Shown piece after piece: positions 25,011 to 32,961 of a stretch of DNA of 64,000 nt. How positions within the stretch are numbered: position 1 is the first letter of the stretch; every line of letters begins with the position of its first letter. The translations under genes and the position numbers were made by a program. Below the pieces are notes generated by a model. That model made no database searches. It was given only the letters and a program-made list of their open reading frames with translations, and had not been told where the DNA came from. This DNA is from RHLJ01 sp965601955 (GTDB taxonomy: Bacteria; Bacteroidota; Rhodothermia; Balneolales; Balneolaceae). The DNA lies in NCBI GenBank assembly GCA_965601955.1, contig OZ271855.1, positions 3,162,001 through 3,226,000 of the forward strand. The letters run 5' to 3'.

Positions 25011-26681
25011 ATGAGAATTCTCGTATTTACCCTTTTATTATTTGTAGTCCCTGTTTCAATATCATGTGCACAAAGTTCATCCAAAACAATGTCTGATATT
25101 GTAGAGCACAAAGGCATCACCTCCCCACTTCATCGGGCTAATATTGGTAGAATCGTATTTATGCCAGGCGCTTTCCCTTTGAGAGCATATAAGGAAAGCG
25201 AGTTCCTTTCTTCTTTTGAAATAGAAGATAACAGCGACCTGAACTTCATTGCCTTTTTTGATAACTCTCTAACAAATTATCTACATCAGTTAGATCCGAC
25301 TCTATCTGTAGATGAACTTCTAACGAAGGGAAATTTTCAGTTCTCCTTTTACATAAATGGCGAATTATTGTATACAGAAAATCTCAATCGCAGAGCGGGG
25401 CTTCCTTCTGAAAAAAATGAAAATATTACTCTACATAAGCCCTTAATAAGTAGCAATAATGCAGATTCCTGGGGGCGCTTTCTGTGGGCACGGTTCTTAT
25501 ATCGTACAGATGCCCATGCCATACTGGAAAATGGTACAAATACAGTCAAAATCGAACTCAGACCTTATCTCAATAGTAATGAAGGACTGATTATTGGTGA
25601 TTTGATTGCGGAGGGTGAAATCTCCTTAAAATATGCCGAACCGGTTGTAAGCGAAGCGGAAAAAGCTATCCAACCTATACAATCTAACAGCGGCTGGGAA
25701 ATATCTAAAGACCGCTATGATAAAGAGAAGATTCGGGCACTAAATGAACGTATTGCTCAAAACAGGTTTAAGCACATTACCAGTATTGTAGTGATCAAAG
25801 AGGGTAAACTTTTACTGGAAGAATACTTCAATGGAGCTGACCGAAATACCTTACATAATACCCGGTCTGTAGGGAAATCTTTCGCTTCTACTATGACCGG
25901 AATTGCCATTGAAGAGGGACATTTTAAAGGGGTTAATCAAACACTAGACGAATTTTATAATCTGCGCCAATACTCAAATTATTCCAGAAAGAAGGCGCAG
26001 GTAACCATCAAAAGCCTGTTAACAATGAGTTCTGCTTTTGATGGTTCGGACAACGATTCCGATACTCCCGGAAATGACTCCAACATGTACCCTTCCGAAG
26101 ATTGGGTGAAATTCACCCTGGACTTACCCATGGACGAAAACAAGGAAAACGGGAAAGTTTTTGATTATTTCACTGCAGGCACCGTCCTTCTTGGAGATAT
26201 CATTCACATCACGGTTCCGGGAGGGTTGGAACAATATGCTAATGAGAAGTTGTTCAAACCTTTGGGCATTACAGATTATCAATGGCAATACAGTCCCACG
26301 GGCATCGCACATACAGCGGGAGGTCTTGCACTCAGCGCCTTAGATTTTGCCAAATATGGTCAGCTTTATAAAAACAAAGGGAATTGGAATAGGAAACAAG
26401 TGTTATCCAAAGAATGGGTGGAGCAGAGTTTAACCAATCATTTCGTAGAAACTCCCGATCCATCAGCTTATGGCTATCTATTCTGGAACCAGGAATTCGC
26501 TACAGAAAACAATTCCTACGATGCTTTCTATGCAAGCGGTTATGGTGGAAACAAAGTCATCATGTTTACTGATGAACCTCTGGTGATTGTAATAACAGCA
26601 ACAGCCTTTGGTCAGTCCTATGCACATCCTCAGGTTGAACTTATGATTGAGAAGTACATCTTACCTGCTGTTCTGGAGTGA
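25011..26681 (+). CDS. Exported serine hydrolase, beta-lactamase/PBP4* fold
   Basis: A protein of 556 residues with an N-terminal signal (ILVFTLLLFVVPVSISCAQ; possibly a lipoprotein at Cys19). An N-terminal beta region (about 25-215) precedes the class-C beta-lactamase-like domain (about 235-550). The catalytic SxxK is S286-V-G-K289 in NTRSVGKSFAST. YFTAGTVLLGDIIH and HTAGGLALSALDFAKYGQLY are typical of the domain, and YGYLFWNQ and SGYGGNKVIMF come late in the domain. Such enzymes may be esterases or D-aminopeptidases rather than lactamases. The gene lies in the accessory zone behind an AraC gene. Confidence 0.85.
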   Translation: MRILVFTLLLFVVPVSISCAQSSSKTMSDIVEHKGITSPLHRANIGRIVFMPGAFPLRAYKESEFLSSFEIEDNSDLNFIAFFDNSLTNYLHQLDPTLSVDELLTKGNFQFSFYINGELLYTENLNRRAGLPSEKNENITLHKPLISSNNADSWGRFLWARFLYRTDAHAILENGTNTVKIELRPYLNSNEGLIIGDLIAEGEISLKYAEPVVSEAEKAIQPIQSNSGWEISKDRYDKEKIRALNERIAQNRFKHITSIVVIKEGKLLLEEYFNGADRNTLHNTRSVGKSFASTMTGIAIEEGHFKGVNQTLDEFYNLRQYSNYSRKKAQVTIKSLLTMSSAFDGSDNDSDTPGNDSNMYPSEDWVKFTLDLPMDENKENGKVFDYFTAGTVLLGDIIHITVPGGLEQYANEKLFKPLGITDYQWQYSPTGIAHTAGGLALSALDFAKYGQLYKNKGNWNRKQVLSKEWVEQSLTNHFVETPDPSAYGYLFWNQEFATENNSYDAFYASGYGGNKVIMFTDEPLVIVITATAFGQSYAHPQVELMIEKYILPAVLE

Positions 26682-26716
26682 CTTTTTTTGAGAATTAAAG
26701 TCAAAAACCTAAGACT

Positions 26717-26822
26717 GTCATGCTGAATTTATTTCAGCATCTTTGTAAATCCTCATAATGTCTAGAGCTTGTTATTGCAATCAGCGCCTTTTCTTAGGAT
26801 TCTGAAACAAGTTCAGAATGAC
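26717..26822. repeat. Type 1 intergenic repeat downstream of the serine hydrolase gene
   Basis: The left end GTCATGCTGAATTTATTTCAGCAT contains a hairpin, and the right end TTCTGAAACAAGTTCAGAATGAC contains another. The two ends are inverted copies of the same motif. It occupies about a third of the 26682-26895 gap, in which no gene was seen. Confidence 0.6.
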
Positions 26823-26895
26823 CCTATAGAAATTGTGCTGTTGCAATAGCAAAGAGGCTTTTCTTATCTACTTCCATCATTAGTTAACACTAAAC

Positions 26896-27099
26896 ATGGA
26901 TGACAAGGAAAAACCCCGGCTTTCAAGATTAACAGCGATCATAACCCAACTACTACAATCCAAAAGAATTGTTACCGCTACGTATTTAGCTAAAAAGCAT
27001 GGAGATGGCAAACCAGGCAAACAAATCATGCAGGGTATTGTATTTGAAATCGTTCTGGGAGTCGCAAATGTGTATGGAGTGGTGAGTAGCCTGGTTTAA
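26896..27099 (+). pseudogene. Remnant of a YafY/PafC-type (HTH-WYL) regulator
   Basis: Residues 8-35 (LSRLTAIITQLLQSKRIVTA, then TYLAKKH) match the first helix-turn-helix of YafY-type WYL regulators. The expected continuation (F-x-V-S-x-R-T-V-Y-R-D-I) is missing and replaced by unrelated residues, ending at 67 residues with no WYL domain. This fits a deletion or frameshifted relic. A small expressed protein is not excluded. Confidence 0.6.
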
Positions 27100-27161
27100 A
27101 ATGCTTGCTTTTTCCTCCTCTATCGAATAGATATCTTACGTCGTTAAGTAGAACCTTGAGT

Positions 27162-27464
27162 ATGAAAAAATACACGCTAACTAATACGCTAGAATTTGCA
27201 ATCGAAGCTGAGAAATCTAAAGTGAGATTGATTGTGTTGGAATCTGGCGAGGAATTAGTTTGCAGAAAAGAACGAGTCAATGAATTGCATCGATTTATTG
27301 AATTGGATTCCGGTACAATATTCAAGGGCCGGTTACAATTACAAAAACAAAAAGACGACATACTTATCTCAGTTAAAGGAGGCATTGCCGGTTCTATTCC
27401 TGCCAATGATTTTAAAAAGCTACTGGATGAAGTAAAACCTTACGAGTCAAAAAAAAAGAAATGA
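27162..27464 (+). CDS. Small conserved hypothetical protein
   Basis: A protein of 100 residues starting MKKYTLTNTLEFAIEAEKSK. ATG 27162 is preferred to an in-frame start at 27105, whose extra 19 residues have low-complexity character. The sequence is charged and soluble, with FKGRLQLQKQKDDILISVKG and a Lys-rich end. No family was recognised. Its stop overlaps the start of the GNAT gene (ATGA), so the two are coupled. Confidence 0.6.
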   Translation: MKKYTLTNTLEFAIEAEKSKVRLIVLESGEELVCRKERVNELHRFIELDSGTIFKGRLQLQKQKDDILISVKGGIAGSIPANDFKKLLDEVKPYESKKKK

Positions 27465-27979
27465 ACCTACAACCTACTTTAGAAGATGAGCTAATCATTC
27501 TAAGGCCTCTTGCTGAAGATGACTTTGATGCCCTGTATGAAGTGGCCCAAGACCCTTTAATTTGGGAACAACATCCAAACTGGGATAGATATAAAAGGGA
27601 CGTGTTTATAGAATTCTTCTCCGGAGCTATGCAGTCAAAAGGAGCTTTCCTCATCCTTGATAAAGAAACCAGAAAGGTGATTGGAAGTACCAGGTTCAAA
27701 AAAATTGAGGGTGTTGAGAATGCCATTGAGATAGGATGGTCCTTTTTGGCAAGGGATAAATGGGGCGGCACCTACAATCGATCAATGAAGAAACTGATGA
27801 TTGATTATGCGCTTAATCATATAGGGCATATTATCTTTTATATAGGAAACGATAATATCCGTTCTCAAAAAGCAGTAGAGAAATTGGGTGGAAGAAAAAT
27901 CACCAACCCAGAATTGGATCACCTGGTTAGGAAAAATGGTACAGATCTTACTTTTCGAATTGGCAAAGAAGATTGGTAA
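27461..27979 (+). CDS. GNAT-family acetyltransferase (RimJ-like)
   Basis: A protein of 172 residues of the RimJ/RimL-like GNAT group: LQPTLEDELIILRPLAEDDF at the N-terminus, FLILDKETRKVIGSTRFKKI, EIGWSFLARDKWGGTYNRSM covering the acetyl-CoA loop, and HIIFYIGNDNIRSQKAVEKL with the Asn-x-x-S motif B. Homologues often annotated as RimJ acetylate N-termini or small amines; the substrate here is open. It is coupled to the small protein upstream. Confidence 0.85.
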   Translation: MNLQPTLEDELIILRPLAEDDFDALYEVAQDPLIWEQHPNWDRYKRDVFIEFFSGAMQSKGAFLILDKETRKVIGSTRFKKIEGVENAIEIGWSFLARDKWGGTYNRSMKKLMIDYALNHIGHIIFYIGNDNIRSQKAVEKLGGRKITNPELDHLVRKNGTDLTFRIGKEDW

Positions 27980-28110
27980 TAACCCATAAGAAAACCCTGC
28001 TGCACTCATTCTTAATCTAAACGGCTTCGTGTAATTCTATGTATGTATCTATAAGTTCACTACTTTTTCCCAGAACTAGTTGTTATTAGATAACATTTAA
28101 AAGAACGGGC

Positions 28111-28545
28111 ATGACTGAAAAAGAAATAATTAGAAGTGGAGAAGGTAAAAATTACAACTACTCACAGGATCACTGTTTTGTGAAGCTATCCTCACATCAC
28201 ACAAATGGGGAACTAAGTTTTGTAGAAGATACCTTAAAACCCGGCTTTTACCTTGGAAAGCACCATCATAAAATAATGACAGAAGTGTTCTACATTCTAG
28301 AAGGAGAAGTGGAACTTATTTTTGACGATGAGACCATTGTAGCCAAACCAGGAGATACTATTACTGTGCCTCCAAATGTTTGGCATGCAGCAAGGTGTAC
28401 AGAAGGAGGAAAAATGCTCACTATCTTCAAAAACGGACAATTCGATTTATATCTGGAAAAACTTTCGAATATGTCGGATAGCGATTTTGAAGATGCCGAG
28501 CTTGTAAAAGCAGTATCTGCTGAGTTCGACATCTATGAAGAATAA
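28111..28545 (+). CDS. Cupin-domain protein
   Basis: A protein of 144 residues with both cupin motifs: motif 1 LGKHHHKIMTEVFYILEGEV (metal-ligand His cluster and Glu) and motif 2 PGDTITVPPNVWHAARC (His). It is a small stand-alone beta-barrel that may be an isomerase, a dioxygenase or only a binding protein. The gene is the last one before the direct-repeat-bracketed segment carrying the nuclease-peptidase fusion. Confidence 0.82.
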   Translation: MTEKEIIRSGEGKNYNYSQDHCFVKLSSHHTNGELSFVEDTLKPGFYLGKHHHKIMTEVFYILEGEVELIFDDETIVAKPGDTITVPPNVWHAARCTEGGKMLTIFKNGQFDLYLEKLSNMSDSDFEDAELVKAVSAEFDIYEE

Positions 28546-28627
28546 TCAAGAAGTATTGTAACTAGACTTCTTTGGCCTATTAATTCTGAGCCATCCACTG
28601 CATCCTTCCTTTCCTCTACTGCAAGCT

Positions 28628-28649
28628 TCTTCTTTTTTACTATTCACTC
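28628..28649. repeat. Left copy of 22-bp direct repeat bracketing the nuclease-peptidase gene
   Basis: The repeat reads TCTTC, six T, then ACTATTCACTC. An identical copy is at 30646-30667 in the same orientation, and the flanking bases differ. CTACTG lies 6 nt before this copy and CAGTAG directly after the other, as if one inverted-repeat site had been split. Confidence 0.8.
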
Positions 28650-28682
28650 TACCCATCCTTAAGCAATTAATTTATTGAGAGG

Positions 28683-28725
28683 AAACAGGGTATATTATTA
28701 TAAAGTATACTATTGGCCTGTTTTT
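28683..28725. terminator. Nested hairpin downstream of the nuclease-peptidase gene
   Basis: AAACAGG (28683) pairs with CCTGTTT (28717), with an inner GTATA/TATAC pairing. On the plus strand it is followed by a T run; on the minus strand it sits 17 nt past the stop of the fusion gene. It may act in both directions. Confidence 0.5.
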
Positions 28726-28741
28726 AATCAGTATATTTGAT

Positions 28742-30469
28742 TCAAGTATGTGGTATTGTTTCTAGCAATTCGGTTTTCTTAAAATAATCTAAATCGATTC
28801 GAAGAACCTCATTCTGACGTGAGAATAAGACATTCGATGCTTCCTGTAGTAATAAAGATAGATCGGTCTTCTCCTCTAATCGTTCTTTTATTCTATGACC
28901 TAGAACTTTCATCACATCAATAGTTACAGGAAGTACATATTCACCATTATCTTTAATTCCTGTCATAAGTTCTTTATCAAATTTATCCTCGTCCCAATGA
29001 GCTTTGGCTGTACCAGGGCCTCCATCTAATTCAACTTCCATATCAGCTAGTCTAGCTAGTCTTGATATAGCATCCGAATCAAATTTCCCGGTATTGTTAT
29101 CAAATAAATTTGCCCATTCGTCCCATCCAATTCCTAATGAATGTCCAATTTCATGTATAATGGTACCCGATATATCTTCGTCATTAAATTGCCCAAGATA
29201 GCGCGTATTGAAGTCTACTTTACCGTATCTAACATTGTCCTTTTCATAAGGTTTGTAAGCACGAGCAATTGTTCCACTATTTTCGGTAAATGTCCCTAAT
29301 CGAATAACGATTGAATAGTTTGGCTCGATAAAACGGTTCCAGAAGTTACAAGCTATCCTGGCTCCTCTTTTAAGCTTGTCACCTCTATCTGAAGTAATCT
29401 TGTAGGTTATGAAATTAGATTCATCTACTGGATCATCTTGCTGAGTAGACAAATCCCTAGCTTGTAACAGAAATGAAACCGTATGTTGGATCATTTGCAA
29501 ATGAGTTACCCCTTCTTTTTGCGGACTACTCTGAACTTTTATTAGATCTGCTTCTTCTCTCAATAATTCAACTAAATCATCAATTGTTTCTGAAGAGTAT
29601 CGATTCTTTTCGAATTCCGACTGCTTAGACTTCAATTCCAATCGATTCTTATTTAATGATTGCATTAAACGACTTTCCAAACCAGACGATTCCTCAGCTA
29701 ATGAACTAATTATCGGTTCTCTGCCATAACCATCAAAAAATTTTAACTTTGTGATCTCTTCAATTTCACTTAATGTAGCGGGATAATCCTCAGGAAATGA
29801 GTTACTTGGTGCCGATTGCGGAATTATGAAGCAATCAAGATTTACTCTTGACAAAGTATCATATGGGTAAGTATGAGGATCAACTGCTATACAAAAGTAT
29901 GCATCGGGAATAGGAAGATTTTTTCCTTGCCCTCTCTTAATAGATACCGGTTCAGAACTAAAAATAGGTCCTACAATAATCCAAACATGATCCTTCTTTT
30001 TAGGTTCATCTTTTATTGCTCTAATAGCATTTTCCAATTTCAACCAAACTCCTCCATTGAGTGAACCAAACTGAGGGCTCATATTGGACATCATAAATGT
30101 CTCCATTTGAGCTAGTCTACCAAATTGACGATTAATTACCTCATTGGGAGTCATATGTCCCACATTTAGCCTTATCCCTCCTAATTTCCCAAATGTCTTT
30201 TGGCCAATTCGATGCTTTTTTTCGAGCCTCATATCATCGTAATAAAATAGTGGCCTGTCATAATCTACATCATCAGCTGAATAAGCAACTCGATACGCTG
30301 ACCATGCTGGTTGAAGACGGTCGGGAGAAAATCCAACTATGTACCCATGGTTTACAAGAATTTGAATTGGCCTGCTCTCATCTAGATTTTGCGGAGCTCC
30401 GCGCCAAAGGTGAAGATCGATTAAGTGAGCTTGATTAACACATAAGGGATGAACTGAGGTATTATCCAT
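28742..30469 (-). CDS. Fusion of NUC-type (beta-beta-alpha-Me) nuclease and leishmanolysin-like metallopeptidase
   Basis: A protein of 575 residues with no signal peptide. Residues of about 35-240 match DNA/RNA non-specific endonucleases: LNVGHMTPNE with catalytic His105, TFMMSNMSPQFGSLNGGVW with the metal Asn138, and Glu146 eight residues on, as in Serratia nuclease; DHVWIIVGPIF and DAYFCIAVDP follow. The canonical D-R-G-H is N-V-G-H here, so the substrate Arg is lost. Residues 260-340 are charged and helical. Residues of about 370-545 match M8-type metallopeptidases: IIHEIGHSLGIGWDEW with His439, Glu440 and His443, then GGPGTAKAHWDEDKFDKELM with third ligand His491 and Met502. The gene is AT-rich, has no recognised operon partner and is bracketed by 22-bp direct repeats. 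A conflict or defence effector is inference. Confidence 0.78.
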   Translation of the reverse strand: MDNTSVHPLCVNQAHLIDLHLWRGAPQNLDESRPIQILVNHGYIVGFSPDRLQPAWSAYRVAYSADDVDYDRPLFYYDDMRLEKKHRIGQKTFGKLGGIRLNVGHMTPNEVINRQFGRLAQMETFMMSNMSPQFGSLNGGVWLKLENAIRAIKDEPKKKDHVWIIVGPIFSSEPVSIKRGQGKNLPIPDAYFCIAVDPHTYPYDTLSRVNLDCFIIPQSAPSNSFPEDYPATLSEIEEITKLKFFDGYGREPIISSLAEESSGLESRLMQSLNKNRLELKSKQSEFEKNRYSSETIDDLVELLREEADLIKVQSSPQKEGVTHLQMIQHTVSFLLQARDLSTQQDDPVDESNFITYKITSDRGDKLKRGARIACNFWNRFIEPNYSIVIRLGTFTENSGTIARAYKPYEKDNVRYGKVDFNTRYLGQFNDEDISGTIIHEIGHSLGIGWDEWANLFDNNTGKFDSDAISRLARLADMEVELDGGPGTAKAHWDEDKFDKELMTGIKDNGEYVLPVTIDVMKVLGHRIKERLEEKTDLSLLLQEASNVLFSRQNEVLRIDLDYFKKTELLETIPHT

Positions 30470-30645
30470 ATTTATTCTGATTTAAAATTTTTACTAAGCT
30501 TATGTTCAAGTACCAATTATTCTTTACTTATTACACTACATAGATATGCGTACTTTTTATATCAGCAGGTACTATTAGTTGACAGAATGCCCTTTAACAA
30601 ACCAAGATTCACTAAGCCTTTTGATTAAGAGATAGGCTACAGAAA

Positions 30646-30667
30646 TCTTCTTTTTTACTATTCACTC
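30646..30667. repeat. Right copy of 22-bp direct repeat
   Basis: Identical over 22 bp to 28628-28649 and followed by CAGTAG. The two copies bound a segment of about 2.0 kb whose only sizeable gene is the nuclease-peptidase fusion. The next gene starts 51 nt later. Confidence 0.8.
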
Positions 30668-30718
30668 CAGTAGTATCGACATAGATTGGACTTCTTAAAC
30701 TTCACTATCTATGCAACT

Positions 30719-31132
30719 ATGCGACTCGCTACCAGCCTACTCGTCATCGGCTTTTTTGTGCTTCTAACTGGCTTCCAGCTTGCCGATGCTCCAAATGATG
30801 CTTCTGTAAGTAAAGAAGGAATGATTAAAGTGACTATACTTTATCCCAACAGTGAAGGCAAAACCTTTGATATGGATTACTACAAAAACAAGCATATGCC
30901 TATGCTTGAAGAGTTAATGGGAAAATCTCTAAAACGAGTAGAGATCGATAAAGGAATAGCGGGAGGTATGCCCAGTGAACCTATCCCTTATCTTGCTATC
31001 GGCTATCTTTATTTTGATCAGCTTTCGGATTATCAAAATTCTTTTGGCCCAAATGCTGATAAAATTATCGGTGATATCCCGAATTACACCAACATCCAGC
31101 CGATCGTACAAATAAGCCAGGTAGTTCAATAA
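30719..31132 (+). CDS. Exported EthD-family protein
   Basis: About 137 residues. ATG 30719 gives a signal peptide, MRLATSLLVIGFFVLLTGFQ, ahead of the mature domain; a start 33 nt upstream would add residues before the signal. The mature part is an EthD-type ferredoxin-like fold: MIKVTILYPNSEGKTFDMDY, then YKNKHMPMLEELMG with the typical Y-x-x-x-H-x-P, and a closing IPNYTNIQPIVQISQVV. EthD proteins are usually cytosolic, so export is a small oddity. The reaction is not known. Confidence 0.78.
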   Translation: MRLATSLLVIGFFVLLTGFQLADAPNDASVSKEGMIKVTILYPNSEGKTFDMDYYKNKHMPMLEELMGKSLKRVEIDKGIAGGMPSEPIPYLAIGYLYFDQLSDYQNSFGPNADKIIGDIPNYTNIQPIVQISQVVQ

Positions 31133-31207
31133 CCTTAACCTTCCCTTAATTACAGGTGCTACATTTTTTTCGTTTATTTGGCTAACCAATTAAGCTAACA
31201 TATAGCC

Positions 31208-32884
31208 ATGCGCCTTCTACCTATTCTTGCTCTTCTATTTGCTCTGTCAGCATGCAACACTTCAACAGAAAACGCCGAGATTGTCTTACCAAACACTATA
31301 GAAGCAGGAGAAGGTGAAGAACTGGCATCAGGGCATGTGTATCACGATGCAAATGAAAACGGGACAATGGACTCCAACGAAACCGGTATTCCCGGAGTAT
31401 TTGTTTCCAATGGCCTGGATTTGGTTCAGACCGATGCCAATGGCCAGTACAGCATTCCTGTTGATGATGACGCCATTATTTTTGTAGTAAAGCCTCGTGA
31501 CTGGATGACACCAGTTAATGAGGACAACCTCCCTCGTTTCTTTTATCTACACAAGCCGAGTGGTTCTCCCGAGAGCTTTACTTTTGAAGGAATTCCACCT
31601 ACTGGTCCATTACCAGACAGAATTGACTTCCCATTGTACAAAGAAACAGGCTCAAATCAATTTAAAATGGTGGTATTTGGCGATCCTCAACCCTATAACG
31701 TGGAACAAGTCGACTTCCTGGCGGAAGATATAATTTCGGAATTGATAGATGCCCAGGGCCTGGAATTTGGAATGACTATGGGTGACATTGTTGGGGATGA
31801 CCTGGATTTATTTTCTCCGCTTAACCAGGCTGTTTCCCAAATTGGTATTCCATGGTACAATGTACTTGGAAATCATGATGTTAATTTCATGGCTTCCAGA
31901 GATGAGGATTCAGACGATACTTTTGAGCGTGTATTCGGACCTGCTAATTATGCTTTTGTGTATGGCGATGTACATTTCATTGTAGTTGATAATGTGATCA
32001 TGGATGAGCCCGAAGGTGCAAGAGGTTATGTAGGCGGATTGCGCCCAGACCAAATCGAATTCGTGAGTAATTATCTTAATGTAGTTCCTAAAGACGATCT
32101 TATTGTCCTTACCATGCATATTCCTCTAGTTGAGCATGGCGAGACTTTCCGAAACAGTGATCAGAAGAAGCTCTTCGACCTTCTTAAGGATTTCCCAAAT
32201 ACTTTATCCATTTCGGCACATACTCATGTGCAGGAGCACAAATTTTTCCATGAAGATTCCACTGATTGGCAACGAGAAGTACCACATCATCACTTTAACG
32301 TAGGAACTACTTCTGGCAGCTGGTGGAATGGGATACGAGACGAAACCGATGTACCACACACTATGATGCGCGATGGTACACCCAATGGCTATTCATTCAT
32401 CACTTTCAATGGGACCGAATATATCATTGACTGGAAGGTTGCCGGCAGCCCGGAAAGCCATAAGATGAATATTCATGTACCGCGAGGTATTGTTGCAAAT
32501 TCAGATGAAACCACTTTATTAACGGTAAATTTCTTCAATGGAAGCGAACAATCTGAATTGAGCTATCGTGTGCTTGGAGTTACCGATTGGCAGCCTATGG
32601 AAAAGGTAGAAAAGCCCGACCCTTATTTCGCGAAGATTTCCCAAAGGCATGAGAATATGCAAACTCTCAGGTTTCCGGAATTATGGGATGGAAATTCGGA
32701 ACTAACCGATCAGCCTTACCCGATCTCAAGAAGAATGTCCAGACCAGTAAACTCTTCTCATTTGTGGGAGGCAAGCCTGGGTACTAACTGGCCTGCCGGA
32801 CGACACGTAATTGAGGTAATGGCTACGGATCGCTATGGCAGAACTTTTACTGCTTACCAGACAATGAGGGTAATTGAGGAGTAA
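31208..32884 (+). CDS. Calcineurin-like phosphoesterase lipoprotein (MetallophosN-Metallophos-MetallophosC)
   Basis: A protein of 558 residues with an SPII signal (LPILALLFALSAC). The order is: a beta-sandwich of MetallophosN type (GHVYHDANENGTMDSNETGI, residues of about 45-140); a dimetal phosphoesterase core with VVFGDPQPYN, MGDIVGDDLD, VLGNHDVNF, LTMHIPLVEHG and ISAHTHVQE (about 155-400); and a MetallophosC region (about 410-555). All the metal-ligand motifs D-x-(H/Q), GD-x-x-x-D, GNH-(D/E), H and (G/A)H-x-H are present, the first with Q for H. The substrate is unknown. It pairs with the purple acid phosphatase-like gene downstream. Confidence 0.87.
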   Translation: MRLLPILALLFALSACNTSTENAEIVLPNTIEAGEGEELASGHVYHDANENGTMDSNETGIPGVFVSNGLDLVQTDANGQYSIPVDDDAIIFVVKPRDWMTPVNEDNLPRFFYLHKPSGSPESFTFEGIPPTGPLPDRIDFPLYKETGSNQFKMVVFGDPQPYNVEQVDFLAEDIISELIDAQGLEFGMTMGDIVGDDLDLFSPLNQAVSQIGIPWYNVLGNHDVNFMASRDEDSDDTFERVFGPANYAFVYGDVHFIVVDNVIMDEPEGARGYVGGLRPDQIEFVSNYLNVVPKDDLIVLTMHIPLVEHGETFRNSDQKKLFDLLKDFPNTLSISAHTHVQEHKFFHEDSTDWQREVPHHHFNVGTTSGSWWNGIRDETDVPHTMMRDGTPNGYSFITFNGTEYIIDWKVAGSPESHKMNIHVPRGIVANSDETTLLTVNFFNGSEQSELSYRVLGVTDWQPMEKVEKPDPYFAKISQRHENMQTLRFPELWDGNSELTDQPYPISRRMSRPVNSSHLWEASLGTNWPAGRHVIEVMATDRYGRTFTAYQTMRVIEE

Positions 32885-32961
32885 TAAAAAGCTATGCTTT
32901 CGATTTTCCCATACTATATTGATCTTAGAATTGAACTTTTAAACCTTGGAAAAAGAATCAG

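Noticed and set aside
25011..26681. True beta-lactamase (antibiotic resistance)
   Set aside because: The SxxK is present, but the long N-terminal domain and family style fit general serine hydrolases; no clear lactamase motif set.
20876..28545. Integron-like gene cassette array
   Set aside because: The genes are short and co-oriented, but there are no recurrent attC-like sites and no integrase.
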